Shown here: positions 1-5,897 of the stretch, piece by piece
How the letters are laid out: every line of letters starts with the position of its first letter
Numbering within the stretch: position 1 is the first letter of the stretch
Origin: an uncultured Bacilli bacterium
GTDB lineage: Bacteria > Bacillota_I > Bacilli_A > RF39 > UBA660
Length of the DNA: 6,214 nucleotides
Direction of reading: 5' to 3'
Assembly (NCBI GenBank): GCA_944329505.1
Contig: CALVIJ010000057.1
Coordinates: forward strand, 1 to 6,214
Notes under the pieces: model-generated
Databases searched by the model: none
What the model saw: only the letters and a program-made list of their open reading frames with translations
Told to the model about the DNA's origin: nothing
Translations under genes and position numbers: made by a program

Positions 1-177
1 GTAAAAAAACATCAAACAATTAGAAAACAAAAACATAATGAATATGAATACGTTCAAGATATGCTAAGAGAAAAATTAGATACTAAAGTTAAGATAAAAG
101 ATAAAAAAATAGAAATATCCTTTACTAATACCGCTGATTTAAATAGAATATTAGAGATATTAAATATAAAGGAGTAG
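1..177 (+). CDS. parB: ParB/Spo0J chromosome-partitioning protein, C-terminal fragment (5' end outside window)
   Basis: Frame 1 is open from the first base to a TAG at 175-177, giving the last 58 residues of a protein. The segment reading EYVQDMLREKLDTKVKIKDK, followed by KIEISFTNTADLNRILEIL, closely resembles the C-terminal dimerisation domain of Spo0J/ParB: a helix, then a KLGTKV-like strand, a K-rich turn, a KIEI strand, and a final 'DLxRILELL' helix. ParB binds parS sites near the origin, slides as a CTP-dependent clamp and works with ParA/Soj to segregate the chromosome. The CTPase and helix-turn-helix domains lie upstream of the window. The SD of the next gene (AAAGGAG, 168-174) sits inside the last codons, so the two genes are co-transcribed. 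The neighbours downstream (MscS, DUF951, YchF) are familiar partners of parB in Firmicutes, which supports the call. A Noc-type paralogue is possible but less likely in this context. Confidence 0.8.
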   Translation, partial: VKKHQTIRKQKHNEYEYVQDMLREKLDTKVKIKDKKIEISFTNTADLNRILEILNIKE

Positions 178-181
178 TTGT

Positions 182-970
182 ATGGAAAAAATATTAACAA
201 AAGAAGTGATTACTACCATATGTATAATACTAGCCGCTTTGCTTTTTTATATTGCTATTAAACAACTTATTAGCCGTGTTTTTTTGAAAAAAGCAAAATA
301 TCATTCAAACAAAAAAGCTCTCACACTTTTAACAATTCTAACTAATGTAGCTAAATATATTATTCTTGCTATTGCCTTGCTTATGATTTTAGCAACATGG
401 GGAGTTGATACAAAAGCTCTAGTTGCTTCATTAGGAGTAGCCGGAGCTGTGGCTGGTTTAGCTATGCAAGATATGATTAAAGATTTCATTGGTGGTGCCG
501 ATATTTTAACCGAAGATCAATTTAAAGTTGGCGACAATATCCAAGTCGGTAACTTTAGAGGAAATGTTATTTCTTTAGGCATGAAAACAACCAAAATACG
601 AGCATACACTGGTGAAGTAAAAATAATAGCTAATAGAAATATTAGTGAAGTTATAAATTATAGTGTTATGTCCGCTATATGTGTAGTAGATGTTGGTCTT
701 TCATATGATAATACAGTTGAGCAAGCCGAAAAAGTACTTCAAACAGCAATTGATAATGCCAGCAAAAAAGTTAATTATTTAAAAAAACCAGTTACAATAC
801 TAGGAATAGAAGAATTGACTAACGACTCAGTAGTGTATCGTGTAGAAGCCGAGGTGGGAGCCATGAAAAACTTCGAATTTAATAGAATTTTATTAAAAGA
901 AATTTTAAAAGAAGCTGAAGCCAACAACCTAACCTTATCTTATAATAAAGTAGATGTTCACAATGTCTGA
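182..970 (+). CDS. Small-conductance mechanosensitive channel, MscS family
   Basis: This 262-aa membrane protein is close to the size of short Gram-positive MscS homologues such as YkuT. It opens under membrane tension and releases solutes during hypo-osmotic shock. Two hydrophobic helices are visible at about 9-30 and 47-72. The pore-lining TM3 follows (about 77-105), rich in Gly/Ala: SLGVAGAVAGLAMQDMIKDF, with the conserved AxxMQD element. The beta domain begins at VGDNIQVGNFRGNV (116-129) and continues through TTKIRAYTGEVKIIANRNI (136-154), the family's 'R-T-x-I-R...G...I-P-N' block. An alpha/beta C-terminal domain spans about 165-262. The usual Pro of the IPN motif is Ala here (Ala150). 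The ATG is preceded by AAAGGAG at 168-174 with 7-nt spacing, which overlaps the parB stop region, and the gap to parB is only 4 nt. Expression is probably from the parB promoter. The family call is firm; the channel's conductance class cannot be read from sequence. Confidence 0.93.
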   Translation: MEKILTKEVITTICIILAALLFYIAIKQLISRVFLKKAKYHSNKKALTLLTILTNVAKYIILAIALLMILATWGVDTKALVASLGVAGAVAGLAMQDMIKDFIGGADILTEDQFKVGDNIQVGNFRGNVISLGMKTTKIRAYTGEVKIIANRNISEVINYSVMSAICVVDVGLSYDNTVEQAEKVLQTAIDNASKKVNYLKKPVTILGIEELTNDSVVYRVEAEVGAMKNFEFNRILLKEILKEAEANNLTLSYNKVDVHNV

Positions 971-1145
971 TTATAAATTAGGTAGTATAGTCATTATGAA
1001 AAAAGCCCATCCATGTGGACATAATGAATGGGAAATAACTAGGTTAGGTGCAGATATAAAAATAAAATGCTTAGGGTGTGGTCGTAGTATCATGCTACCA
1101 AGAATTGAATTTAATAAAAAAATGAAAAAAATTATTAAAGTTTAA
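963..1145 (+). CDS. DUF951 family small zinc-ribbon-like protein
   Basis: This 60-aa protein matches the DUF951 pattern along its length: Y-x-LG-x-IV-x-MKK-x-HPCG-x-NEWEI-x-R-x-GADI-x-IKCLGCG-x-S-x-MLPR-x-EF. Cys18, Cys36 and Cys39, with His16/His20 nearby, could hold a metal ion; that is an inference, as the family has no established function that I know of. An upstream in-frame ATG at 954 would add three residues (MFT). ATG 963 is preferred because homologues begin just before the YxLG segment and because AAAG at 947-950 is too close to 954. The chosen start overlaps the last 8 bp of the mscS gene, implying translational coupling. Genes of this family commonly sit between parB/mscS and ychF in Firmicutes. 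That suggests a link to translation or chromosome maintenance, but this is context only. Confidence 0.9.
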   Translation: MSDYKLGSIVIMKKAHPCGHNEWEITRLGADIKIKCLGCGRSIMLPRIEFNKKMKKIIKV

Positions 1146-1157
1146 GGAGGACATCCA

Positions 1158-2672
1158 ATGAAAAAGAAGAAGAAAATACTATTAGGTCCCGTCATAACTA
1201 TTATCATTTTAACAATTTCGATTATGATTATTAGTGCCATTTGTTCCGCTTTAGGAGTTCAAGGAGAAATCACTAGTATAAGTAATCAAAGTTTGGAAAC
1301 ATCAATGGTAACGGTTAGAAGTGTTTTTTCTAAAGAAGGTTTAACATACTTACTTTCATCTCCAGTTGATACTTTCAAAACCTTTGAACCATTAGTCTTA
1401 TTAATTATTTCACTAATGGCTGTATCAATCGGAAAAGCAAGTGGACTATTTAAAGCAATATTTACTCCATTACGTAAGTTAAAACCAGGAATTGTTACAT
1501 TCTTTACTTTATTTGCTGGAATTATTTCTTCATTTCTTGGTGAATATGGTTTCATTCTAGTATTACCATTAACAGCCGTAATTTATCAATATTTAGGACG
1601 TAATTCTATGCTAGGAATTTTAACTGCTTTTATCGGAGTCAGTATGGGATATGGAGCAGGTTTAGTATTTAATTATGATGACTATCAATTAGGTTTACTT
1701 ACAAGAGCCGCTGCTGTTGTTGATGTGGATGAAAATTATGTATTTAATGCTTGGTCAAATTCTTATGCCATGGTAGCCGCAACTTTCATTCTATCAATCA
1801 TTGGAACGATTGTAGTAGAAAATATTTTAAAACCAAAAGTAAAAGAATCGATTAAAGAAGAAGATAATTTAGTGATATCTAAAAAAGGATTACTTTTTAG
1901 TGCAATTGCTTTTGTTATACTAATGTTAGTATTTATATATACTATTATTCCAGGATTACCTGGCTCTGGAATTCTTCTTGACAATAGTCAAACAGATTAT
2001 GTTGCTCAACTTCTTGGACCAGACTCTCCATTTATTGATGCATTCGCCTTTGTATTCTTAATTATTATGATGATTTGTTCAGGAATTTATGGTTTTATAT
2101 CTAAAAATATAAAGAATACAAATGACTTTAGTGTTGGTTTATCAAAAGAATTTGATGATTTAGGCTATATGTTTATTTTAATGTTCTTCGCATCTTTACT
2201 TGTTAGTATTTTGAATTGGACTAATTTAGGAACAGTTGTTGCTTCTTGGTTAATTTCATTTATGAGTAACTTAGAATTTACAGGTATTCCTTTAATTGTT
2301 ACTATGTTCTTAGTAATAGTTATAATGTCATTCTTAATACCAGATGCAATTACTAAATGGACACTTGCCTCACCTATTTTAGTGCCATTATTTATGAAAG
2401 CCAATATTACGCCAGACTTTACACAATTTATATTTAAAGCAGCTGATAGTGTTGGAAAAGGCATGACACCATTCTTTGTATATTTCATTGTCATGCTCGC
2501 ATTCTTAGAAAAATATAACAATAAAGAGAGTAACAAAATAACCGTTTTTGGAACCCTACAATTATTAAGACCTACAGCTCTAATTTTTGCCGTTATTTGG
2601 TTTATAATTGTTATTGGTTTCTTCGTTATTGGACTTCCTCTTGGACCAACTGCTGCAGCTCCAACTTTATAG
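1158..2672 (+). CDS. AbgT-family transporter (p-aminobenzoyl-glutamate transporter/antimetabolite exporter family)
   Basis: This 504-aa polytopic membrane protein has about a dozen hydrophobic segments and a basic N-terminus (MKKKKKILLGP), and is the usual length for AbgT. Diagnostic blocks are: SGLFKAIF (95-102); the helical hairpin SSFLGEYGFILVLPLTAVIYQYLGRNSM... (124-151); MGYGAGLVFNYDD (163-175), in the place of 'GGFSAN...PID'; LGYMFILMFFA...NWTNLG (335-358); a KWTLASPILVPLFM block (400-413); ADSVGKGMTPFFVYF (429-443); and the C-terminal IGLPLGP (491-497), typical of the family. Characterised members import p-aminobenzoyl-glutamate (E. coli AbgT) or export sulfonamides and other antimetabolites (MtrF, YdaH). 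The substrate here cannot be assigned, and no folate or abgAB-like hydrolase gene is adjacent. A strong AAGGAGG (1144-1150) is 7 nt from the ATG and overlaps the DUF951 stop, so the gene belongs to the parB-mscS operon. Other ion-transporter-superfamily carriers (YfcC, DcuC) were considered, but lack the GLPLGP end. Confidence 0.87.
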   Translation: MKKKKKILLGPVITIIILTISIMIISAICSALGVQGEITSISNQSLETSMVTVRSVFSKEGLTYLLSSPVDTFKTFEPLVLLIISLMAVSIGKASGLFKAIFTPLRKLKPGIVTFFTLFAGIISSFLGEYGFILVLPLTAVIYQYLGRNSMLGILTAFIGVSMGYGAGLVFNYDDYQLGLLTRAAAVVDVDENYVFNAWSNSYAMVAATFILSIIGTIVVENILKPKVKESIKEEDNLVISKKGLLFSAIAFVILMLVFIYTIIPGLPGSGILLDNSQTDYVAQLLGPDSPFIDAFAFVFLIIMMICSGIYGFISKNIKNTNDFSVGLSKEFDDLGYMFILMFFASLLVSILNWTNLGTVVASWLISFMSNLEFTGIPLIVTMFLVIVIMSFLIPDAITKWTLASPILVPLFMKANITPDFTQFIFKAADSVGKGMTPFFVYFIVMLAFLEKYNNKESNKITVFGTLQLLRPTALIFAVIWFIIVIGFFVIGLPLGPTAAAPTL

Positions 2673-2683
2673 TTGGAGTTTTT
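2659..2683 (+). terminator. Intrinsic terminator overlapping the 3' end of the AbgT-family gene
   Basis: A perfect 8-bp stem (CTCCAACT at 2659-2666 with AGTTGGAG at 2671-2678) closes a TTAT tetraloop and is followed directly by TTTTT (2679-2683) and ATTATAT. A G-U and an A-U pair could extend it outward. The left arm encodes the last Ala-Pro-Thr codons, and the TAG stop (2670-2672) spans the loop and right arm, so the terminator is embedded in the coding sequence. It ends the parB-mscS-DUF951-transporter transcript. Confidence 0.85.
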
Positions 2684-2701
2684 ATTATATTTTGATAAAA
2701 T
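2673..2701 (+). promoter_or_regulatory. Probable sigma-A promoter for the GH25 lysozyme gene
   Basis: An extended -10 element (TGA then TAAAAT, 2693-2701) lies 17 nt downstream of a weak TTGGAG -35 (2673-2678). The -35 overlaps the terminator stem of the upstream gene. Transcription would begin near 2708, giving a very short leader carrying the SD AAAGGAAG (2707-2714). The -35 is poor, so this rests mainly on the extended -10 and its position after a terminator. Confidence 0.45.
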
Positions 2702-2721
2702 AAAATAAAGGAAGTGGTTAG

Positions 2722-3972
2722 ATGAAAAGAAAAATTAATAAGAAAAAAATAATTATATTTATTATATTATTACTTATTATCGTTCTTATAACTGCTTTTA
2801 TAATTTACTTAAATGTCAGAATTGTCGATGATAATAGTGGATTTACTTTAAAAGATGATGTAACCGCTGAAGTGTATACAAAAGCAAATATTGAAGATTA
2901 TATAAAAACAATTGAAGGCGATATTTTAAGTAGTGATAAAATAGACACTGAAACCTTAGGCAAACAAGAAATAAGTTTTATTTACTTAAATAAAGATAAT
3001 AAAAAAAGAAGAGGAACTGTTGAAATAGAAATTGTCGATACAGAAAAGCCACTAGTATGGATAAGAAATAATTATTCTACACAATTAGGAAAAGAAATCG
3101 ATTTAGAAAAAACAATTATGTGTGTTGATAATTATGACAATACCCCATCTTGTCAAGTTGAAGGACAGTACGATGTAAATACTCCAGGCACTTATCCTCT
3201 ATCTTTCATAGCTATAGATAATAGTGGAAATACTTATGAAAAAAGTTTCAATTTAACAGTTTATGAGCCAGTTACAAACAGTACTTCAAATGATAATCAA
3301 ACTCCAGCTGAACCATCTGAACCAGAGTATACTGACTTTACAGAAGTATTAAATACCTATAAAACAGATGATAACGAAATTGGAATAGATGTTTCTAAAT
3401 GGCAAGGTGAAATAGATTTTGAAAAAGTAAAAAATGCCGGTGCAACTTTTGTCATGATTAGAGTTGGATCACAATCAGGAACTCAAGGAGAATATGTACT
3501 TGATCAATACTTTAAGCAAAACATTGAAAACGCTTTAGAAAATGATTTAAAAGTCGGTGTATATTTCTATTCGTATGCTGATAGTAAAAAAGAAGCCAAA
3601 AAACAAGCTAATTGGGTAATGAAACAAATTAAAGATTATGATATATCTTTACCAATTGTTTTTGATTTTGAAAGCTTTGATGCTTTTAATGAAATGAAAC
3701 TAAGTATATTTGGTTTAAATCAAATCGCCGATACCTTTATAAAAACGGTCGAAGATAAAGGTTATACTGGAGTATTATATGGTAGTAAAAATTATTTAAA
3801 TGCTATATGGAAATATCACACTGCCCCAGTTTGGCTCGCCCACTACACTGATAAGACAGATTATGATGGAGAATATTTTATGTGGCAAATGTGTGATGAC
3901 GGAAAAATAGATGGTATTGATGGATATGTCGATATAGATATTTTATATAAAAATAGTTCTAGTGAGAACTAG
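2722..3972 (+). CDS. Membrane-anchored GH25 lysozyme (muramidase) with Ig-like domains
   Basis: This 416-aa extracytoplasmic cell-wall hydrolase should cleave the N-acetylmuramic acid-N-acetylglucosamine bond of peptidoglycan. After a basic start (MKRKINKKK), one long hydrophobic helix (10-32) acts as an uncleaved signal anchor, with no lipobox. Residues about 45-106 and 107-181 form two Ig-like modules; the second (DTEKP...VDNYDN...PGTYPLSFIAIDNSGN...FNLTV) matches the DUF5011/bacterial Ig pattern and has Cys134 and Cys144 ten residues apart. A Ser/Thr/Pro/Glu-rich linker follows (182-205). The GH25 domain runs from about 219 to 410: GIDVSKWQGEIDFEKVK (Asp223), YFYSYA (281-286), IVFDFES with the catalytic DxE pair Asp315/Glu317, LYGSKNYL, APVWLAHY, and VDIDILY with Asp404. 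All expected active-site acids are present. The ATG at 2722 has AAAGGAAG 7 nt upstream. It is flanked by its own likely promoter and terminator, so it appears monocistronic. Roles in growth or wall remodelling, or in attacking neighbours, cannot be separated; the anchor favours a self-acting remodelling enzyme. Confidence 0.93.
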   Translation: MKRKINKKKIIIFIILLLIIVLITAFIIYLNVRIVDDNSGFTLKDDVTAEVYTKANIEDYIKTIEGDILSSDKIDTETLGKQEISFIYLNKDNKKRRGTVEIEIVDTEKPLVWIRNNYSTQLGKEIDLEKTIMCVDNYDNTPSCQVEGQYDVNTPGTYPLSFIAIDNSGNTYEKSFNLTVYEPVTNSTSNDNQTPAEPSEPEYTDFTEVLNTYKTDDNEIGIDVSKWQGEIDFEKVKNAGATFVMIRVGSQSGTQGEYVLDQYFKQNIENALENDLKVGVYFYSYADSKKEAKKQANWVMKQIKDYDISLPIVFDFESFDAFNEMKLSIFGLNQIADTFIKTVEDKGYTGVLYGSKNYLNAIWKYHTAPVWLAHYTDKTDYDGEYFMWQMCDDGKIDGIDGYVDIDILYKNSSSEN

Positions 3973-3980
3973 ACTTTTTT
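3954..3980 (+). terminator. Likely intrinsic terminator after the GH25 gene
   Basis: A 7-bp stem (TAGTTCT at 3954-3960 with AGAACTA at 3965-3971) closes an AGTG loop. It is followed by GAC and six T residues (3975-3980). The stem is AT-rich and the three bases before the T-tract weaken it, so termination may be partial. Most of the hairpin lies within the last codons and stop of the lysozyme gene. Confidence 0.55.
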
Positions 3981-3998
3981 CTTATAATAACTTATAAT
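3970..3998 (+). promoter_or_regulatory. Promoter of ychF with a duplicated -10 box
   Basis: Two consensus TATAAT hexamers lie 10 bp apart (3983-3988 and 3993-3998), within a near-perfect tandem 10-bp repeat (CTTATAATAA then CTTATAATAC, 3981-4000). The second has a TAGACT -35 (3970-3975, 4 of 6 to consensus) at a 17-bp spacing. The first has only a poor TAGTGA at 3960-3965. Start sites near 3995 and 4005 would leave leaders of only 12-22 nt before the ychF ATG. Confidence 0.6.
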
Positions 3999-4016
3999 AC
4001 TTATTGGTGATGAATA

Positions 4017-5114
4017 ATGAGTTTAACCGCAGGAATCGTTGGTTTACCAAACGTCGGAAAATCAACTTTATTTAATGCAATTACAAAACAAAATATATTA
4101 GCTGCAAACTACCCTTTCGCAACCATCGAACCAAATGTTGGAATGGTTACTGTTCCAGATGAAAGAGTAACTTTCTTAGAAAACATGTATAAACCTAAGA
4201 AAACAATTCCCGCAACATTTGAATTTACAGATATTGCTGGACTTGTTGAAGGAGCTTCTAAAGGAGAAGGTTTAGGAAATAAATTCTTATCTCATATTAG
4301 AGAAGTAGATGCTATATGTGAAGTAGTTAGATGTTTTGAAGATTCTAATATTACTCATGTATCGGGAAAAGTAGATCCGATAAGAGATGTCGAAGTAATC
4401 AATGTCGAACTAGAATTAGCTGACCTAGAAGTAATTGAAAATAGATTAGGTAGAATGGGTAAAAAAGCAAGACTAGCAAATGATAAAGAAGCATTAAAAG
4501 AAGCCGAATTATTAGAAAAATTAAAAGAAAATTTAGAAAAAAATATCAATCCGAGAAATTTAGATTTAACTGAAGAAGAATTAAAAATCTTAAAACCATT
4601 TAATTTACTTACTTTAAAACCAATAATCTATGTAGCTAATGTCAATGAAGAAGAAATAACTACAGAAAATGAATACGTAAAGACATTAAAAGAATATGCA
4701 TCCAAAGAACAAGCTGAAGTAGTAGTTATATGTGCGAAAATCGAAGCCGAACTTAGTGAACTAGATGACGAAGATAAAAAAGAATTCTTAAATGACTTAG
4801 GAATTCAAGAAAGTGGTTTAGATAAATTAATTAAATCATCTTATAAATTACTTGGTTTATCAACCTATCTAACAGCTGGACCAGATGAAGTCAGAGCATG
4901 GACTTATAAACAAGGAATGAAAGCTCCAGAATGTGCAGGTATAATTCATACTGATTTTCAAAAAGGATTTATTAAAGCTGAAATCATGAGTTTTAATGAT
5001 TTAAAAGAATATGGTAGTGAATTAAAAGTTAAAGAAGCCGGCAAATTAAGATTAGAGGGTAAAGACTACGTTATGCAAGATGGAGATATCTGTCATTTTA
5101 GATTTAATGTTTAA
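4017..5114 (+). CDS. ychF: Redox-regulated ATPase YchF (Obg-like P-loop ATPase)
   Basis: At 365 aa this is full length for YchF/OLA1, a near-universal cytoplasmic TRAFAC-class P-loop protein that binds ribosomes and prefers ATP over GTP. The N-terminal G domain shows Walker A GLPNVGKST (9-17), the switch I region YPFATIEPN (32-40), and G3 DIAGL (72-76) followed by GASKGEGLGNKFL. It has the family's altered G4, NVNE (208-211), instead of NKxD, and a G5-like CAKIEAEL (239-246). The helical coiled-coil insertion spans about 130-195. The C-terminal TGS domain (about 282-365) includes TAGPDEVRAWTY...APECAGIIHTDFQKGFIKAEI and ends with DGDICHFRFNV. The start at 4017 (MSLTAGIVGLPN) is fixed by homology; GGTGAT at 4006-4011, 5 nt away, is the SD. 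Its close neighbours in many Firmicutes are parB, mscS and DUF951 upstream and rpsF-ssb-rpsR downstream. Here the upstream partners are separated by two other genes and the ribosomal genes are absent. Confidence 0.97.
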   Translation: MSLTAGIVGLPNVGKSTLFNAITKQNILAANYPFATIEPNVGMVTVPDERVTFLENMYKPKKTIPATFEFTDIAGLVEGASKGEGLGNKFLSHIREVDAICEVVRCFEDSNITHVSGKVDPIRDVEVINVELELADLEVIENRLGRMGKKARLANDKEALKEAELLEKLKENLEKNINPRNLDLTEEELKILKPFNLLTLKPIIYVANVNEEEITTENEYVKTLKEYASKEQAEVVVICAKIEAELSELDDEDKKEFLNDLGIQESGLDKLIKSSYKLLGLSTYLTAGPDEVRAWTYKQGMKAPECAGIIHTDFQKGFIKAEIMSFNDLKEYGSELKVKEAGKLRLEGKDYVMQDGDICHFRFNV

Positions 5115-5178
5115 AAGCAATTAAAAAAGGCATATTAATAATGGTGATTAATATGTACCTTACTAATTGCTTTTTTAT
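5113..5178 (+). terminator. Long terminator-like hairpin enclosing the SD and start codon of the next gene
   Basis: Outer arms AAAAGCAATTA (5113-5123) and TAATTGCTTTT (5164-5174) pair over 11 bp. AAGG/CCTT (5127-5130 with 5158-5161) adds 4 bp, and CATATTAAT/ATTAATATG (5131-5139 with 5147-5155) adds 9 bp, leaving a 7-nt apical loop AATGGTG. T residues run from 5171 to 5176, followed by ATTTATT. This has the form of an intrinsic terminator for ychF, but its loop and inner stem contain the GGTG SD and the ATG of the downstream membrane-protein gene. It could therefore act as a terminator, an attenuator or a translational lock. Pairing is read directly; its effect is inferred. Confidence 0.65.
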
Positions 5179-5656
5179 TTATTCATTTTTAGGATTTCTT
5201 TTAGAAGGAATATTTACTTTAATAGTATCAGGCCATTTTTCGAGTGGAATCTTATATGGACCGTGGACTCCAGTTTATGGCTTTGGAGCAGTTTTAACTA
5301 TAGTAATATCTAAGAAAATATTTAAAAAAATGCATCAAAATAAATTTATAGAAACTTTAGTTACATTTTTAGTTTTAACAATAGTGTTAACTATTATAGA
5401 GTGGCTCGGAGGAATACTAATTGAAAACTTATTCCACGAAACTTTGTGGAATTATAAAGATTATAAATTTAATATAGGAAAATATATCGCCTTAGAAATG
5501 GCCTTAGTTTGGGGAATTGCTAGTATCCTTGTAATTTATTTTTTAAAACCAATTATCGATAAATTAGAAAATAAAATTCCTAAATCCATCACTACGCTTT
5601 TATCTATATTATTTATAATAGATTTAATCACGACAACTATTATTAAATTAAAATAA
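5153..5656 (+). CDS. CmpB-type membrane protein ('putative ABC-transporter type IV' family)
   Basis: This 167-aa integral membrane protein has about five helices (roughly 5-25, 38-56, 66-91, 110-131, 146-164). Family hallmarks are the N-terminal FFIYSFLGFLLE (7-18), the GILYGPWTPVYGFGA block (32-46), Glu83 in the third helix, ENLFHETLWNY (91-101) and the following 'KFNIGKYI' segment. These match the small Firmicutes family labelled CmpB or putative ABC-transporter type IV (PF06541). Despite that name, no transport activity is established from sequence, and no ATPase partner is adjacent. An in-frame ATG at 5141 would add four residues. ATG 5153 is preferred because GGTGAT (5143-5148) is then correctly placed, exactly as for ychF, and because homologues start just before FFIYSFLG. 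The start lies in a long hairpin, and the T-tract of that hairpin is formed by codons of the conserved Cys-Phe-Phe-Ile-Tyr-Ser stretch. No separate promoter is obvious, so it probably depends on read-through from ychF. Confidence 0.8.
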   Translation: MYLTNCFFIYSFLGFLLEGIFTLIVSGHFSSGILYGPWTPVYGFGAVLTIVISKKIFKKMHQNKFIETLVTFLVLTIVLTIIEWLGGILIENLFHETLWNYKDYKFNIGKYIALEMALVWGIASILVIYFLKPIIDKLENKIPKSITTLLSILFIIDLITTTIIKLK

Positions 5657-5658
5657 AA

Positions 5659-5694
5659 AAAGTAATTTATTTTAAGATTTTACTTTCTTTTTTT
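5659..5694. terminator. Bidirectional intrinsic terminator between convergent genes
   Basis: AAAGTAA (5659-5665) pairs with TTACTTT (5680-5686) around a 14-nt loop. On the + strand it is followed by C and seven T residues (5688-5694). On the - strand it is followed by a run of T (complement of 5655-5661) and further AT-rich sequence. It serves the membrane-protein gene ending at 5656 and the - strand RHH gene whose stop is at 5672. The stem is only 7 bp and AT-rich, so strength is uncertain, and the + strand half overlaps the last codons of the RHH gene. Confidence 0.6.
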
Positions 5695-5860
5695 CTTCCA
5701 CTTCCATATTTTCTAAAGCGTATTCACAAGCTTGTAAAACAAATGTTGAAAAAGTAGCATTTTTCCCTACTAACGCTTTTTCAATTTTATCGATTAAATC
5801 TACTGGAAATCGCACAGTTTTATTTTCTGTTTCTTTTCTATCAGGTTTTATCTGAAACAT
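5672..5860 (-). CDS. Small ribbon-helix-helix (Arc/CopG-like) DNA-binding protein
   Basis: This 62-aa protein has the layout of an RHH regulator: a basic N-terminal arm (MFQIKPDRKETEN), a beta strand KTVRFP (14-19) that would enter the DNA major groove as a dimer, helix A VDLIDKIEKAL (20-30), the turn VGKNATFS (31-38), helix B TFVLQACEYALENM (39-52) and a charged Glu/Lys tail. The tail is short, with no partner-binding domain. The start at 5860 has a well placed SD (GAGGTGAT, complement of 5866-5873, 5-nt spacing). No toxin or relaxase gene is adjacent, so an antitoxin or plasmid-control role is not supported; a stand-alone transcriptional regulator fits better. The upstream region, shared with a divergent gene, carries several copies of a TGTCWTG box that could be its operator (inference). 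The RHH fold is convincing; the regulon is unknown. Confidence 0.82.
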   Translation of the reverse strand: MFQIKPDRKETENKTVRFPVDLIDKIEKALVGKNATFSTFVLQACEYALENMEVEEKKKVKS

Positions 5861-5897
5861 TTTATATCACCTCACTCAATAAGCAAATTGCAATCAC

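Noticed and set aside
954..962. Upstream ATG (954) as the DUF951 start.
   Set aside because: The only SD-like bases are 3 nt away, and the added residues precede the usual family start; not fully excluded.
182..970. Apparent excess of C-ending codons before codons beginning with G (CpG at codon junctions), e.g. repeated GCC-GAA.
   Set aside because: A full hand count in the mscS gene gave 11 of 34 C-ending codons followed by G, against 29 of roughly 100 T-ending codons, so there is no real difference. A local impression in ychF was from too few codons.
968..970. TGA at the end of the mscS gene as a test of the Mollicutes genetic code.
   Set aside because: An in-frame TAA follows two codons later, so this site alone does not discriminate; the all-TGG tryptophans are the better evidence for the standard code.
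5141..5152. Upstream ATG (5141) as the start of the CmpB-type gene.
   Set aside because: It would place the GGTGAT ribosome-binding site inside the coding region and add four residues not expected from the family; ATG 5153 fits the spacing seen at ychF.
5672..5860. RHH protein as antitoxin of a toxin-antitoxin pair.
   Set aside because: No toxin-like ORF lies next to it in the same direction; the neighbours are a convergent membrane protein and a divergent exported protein.
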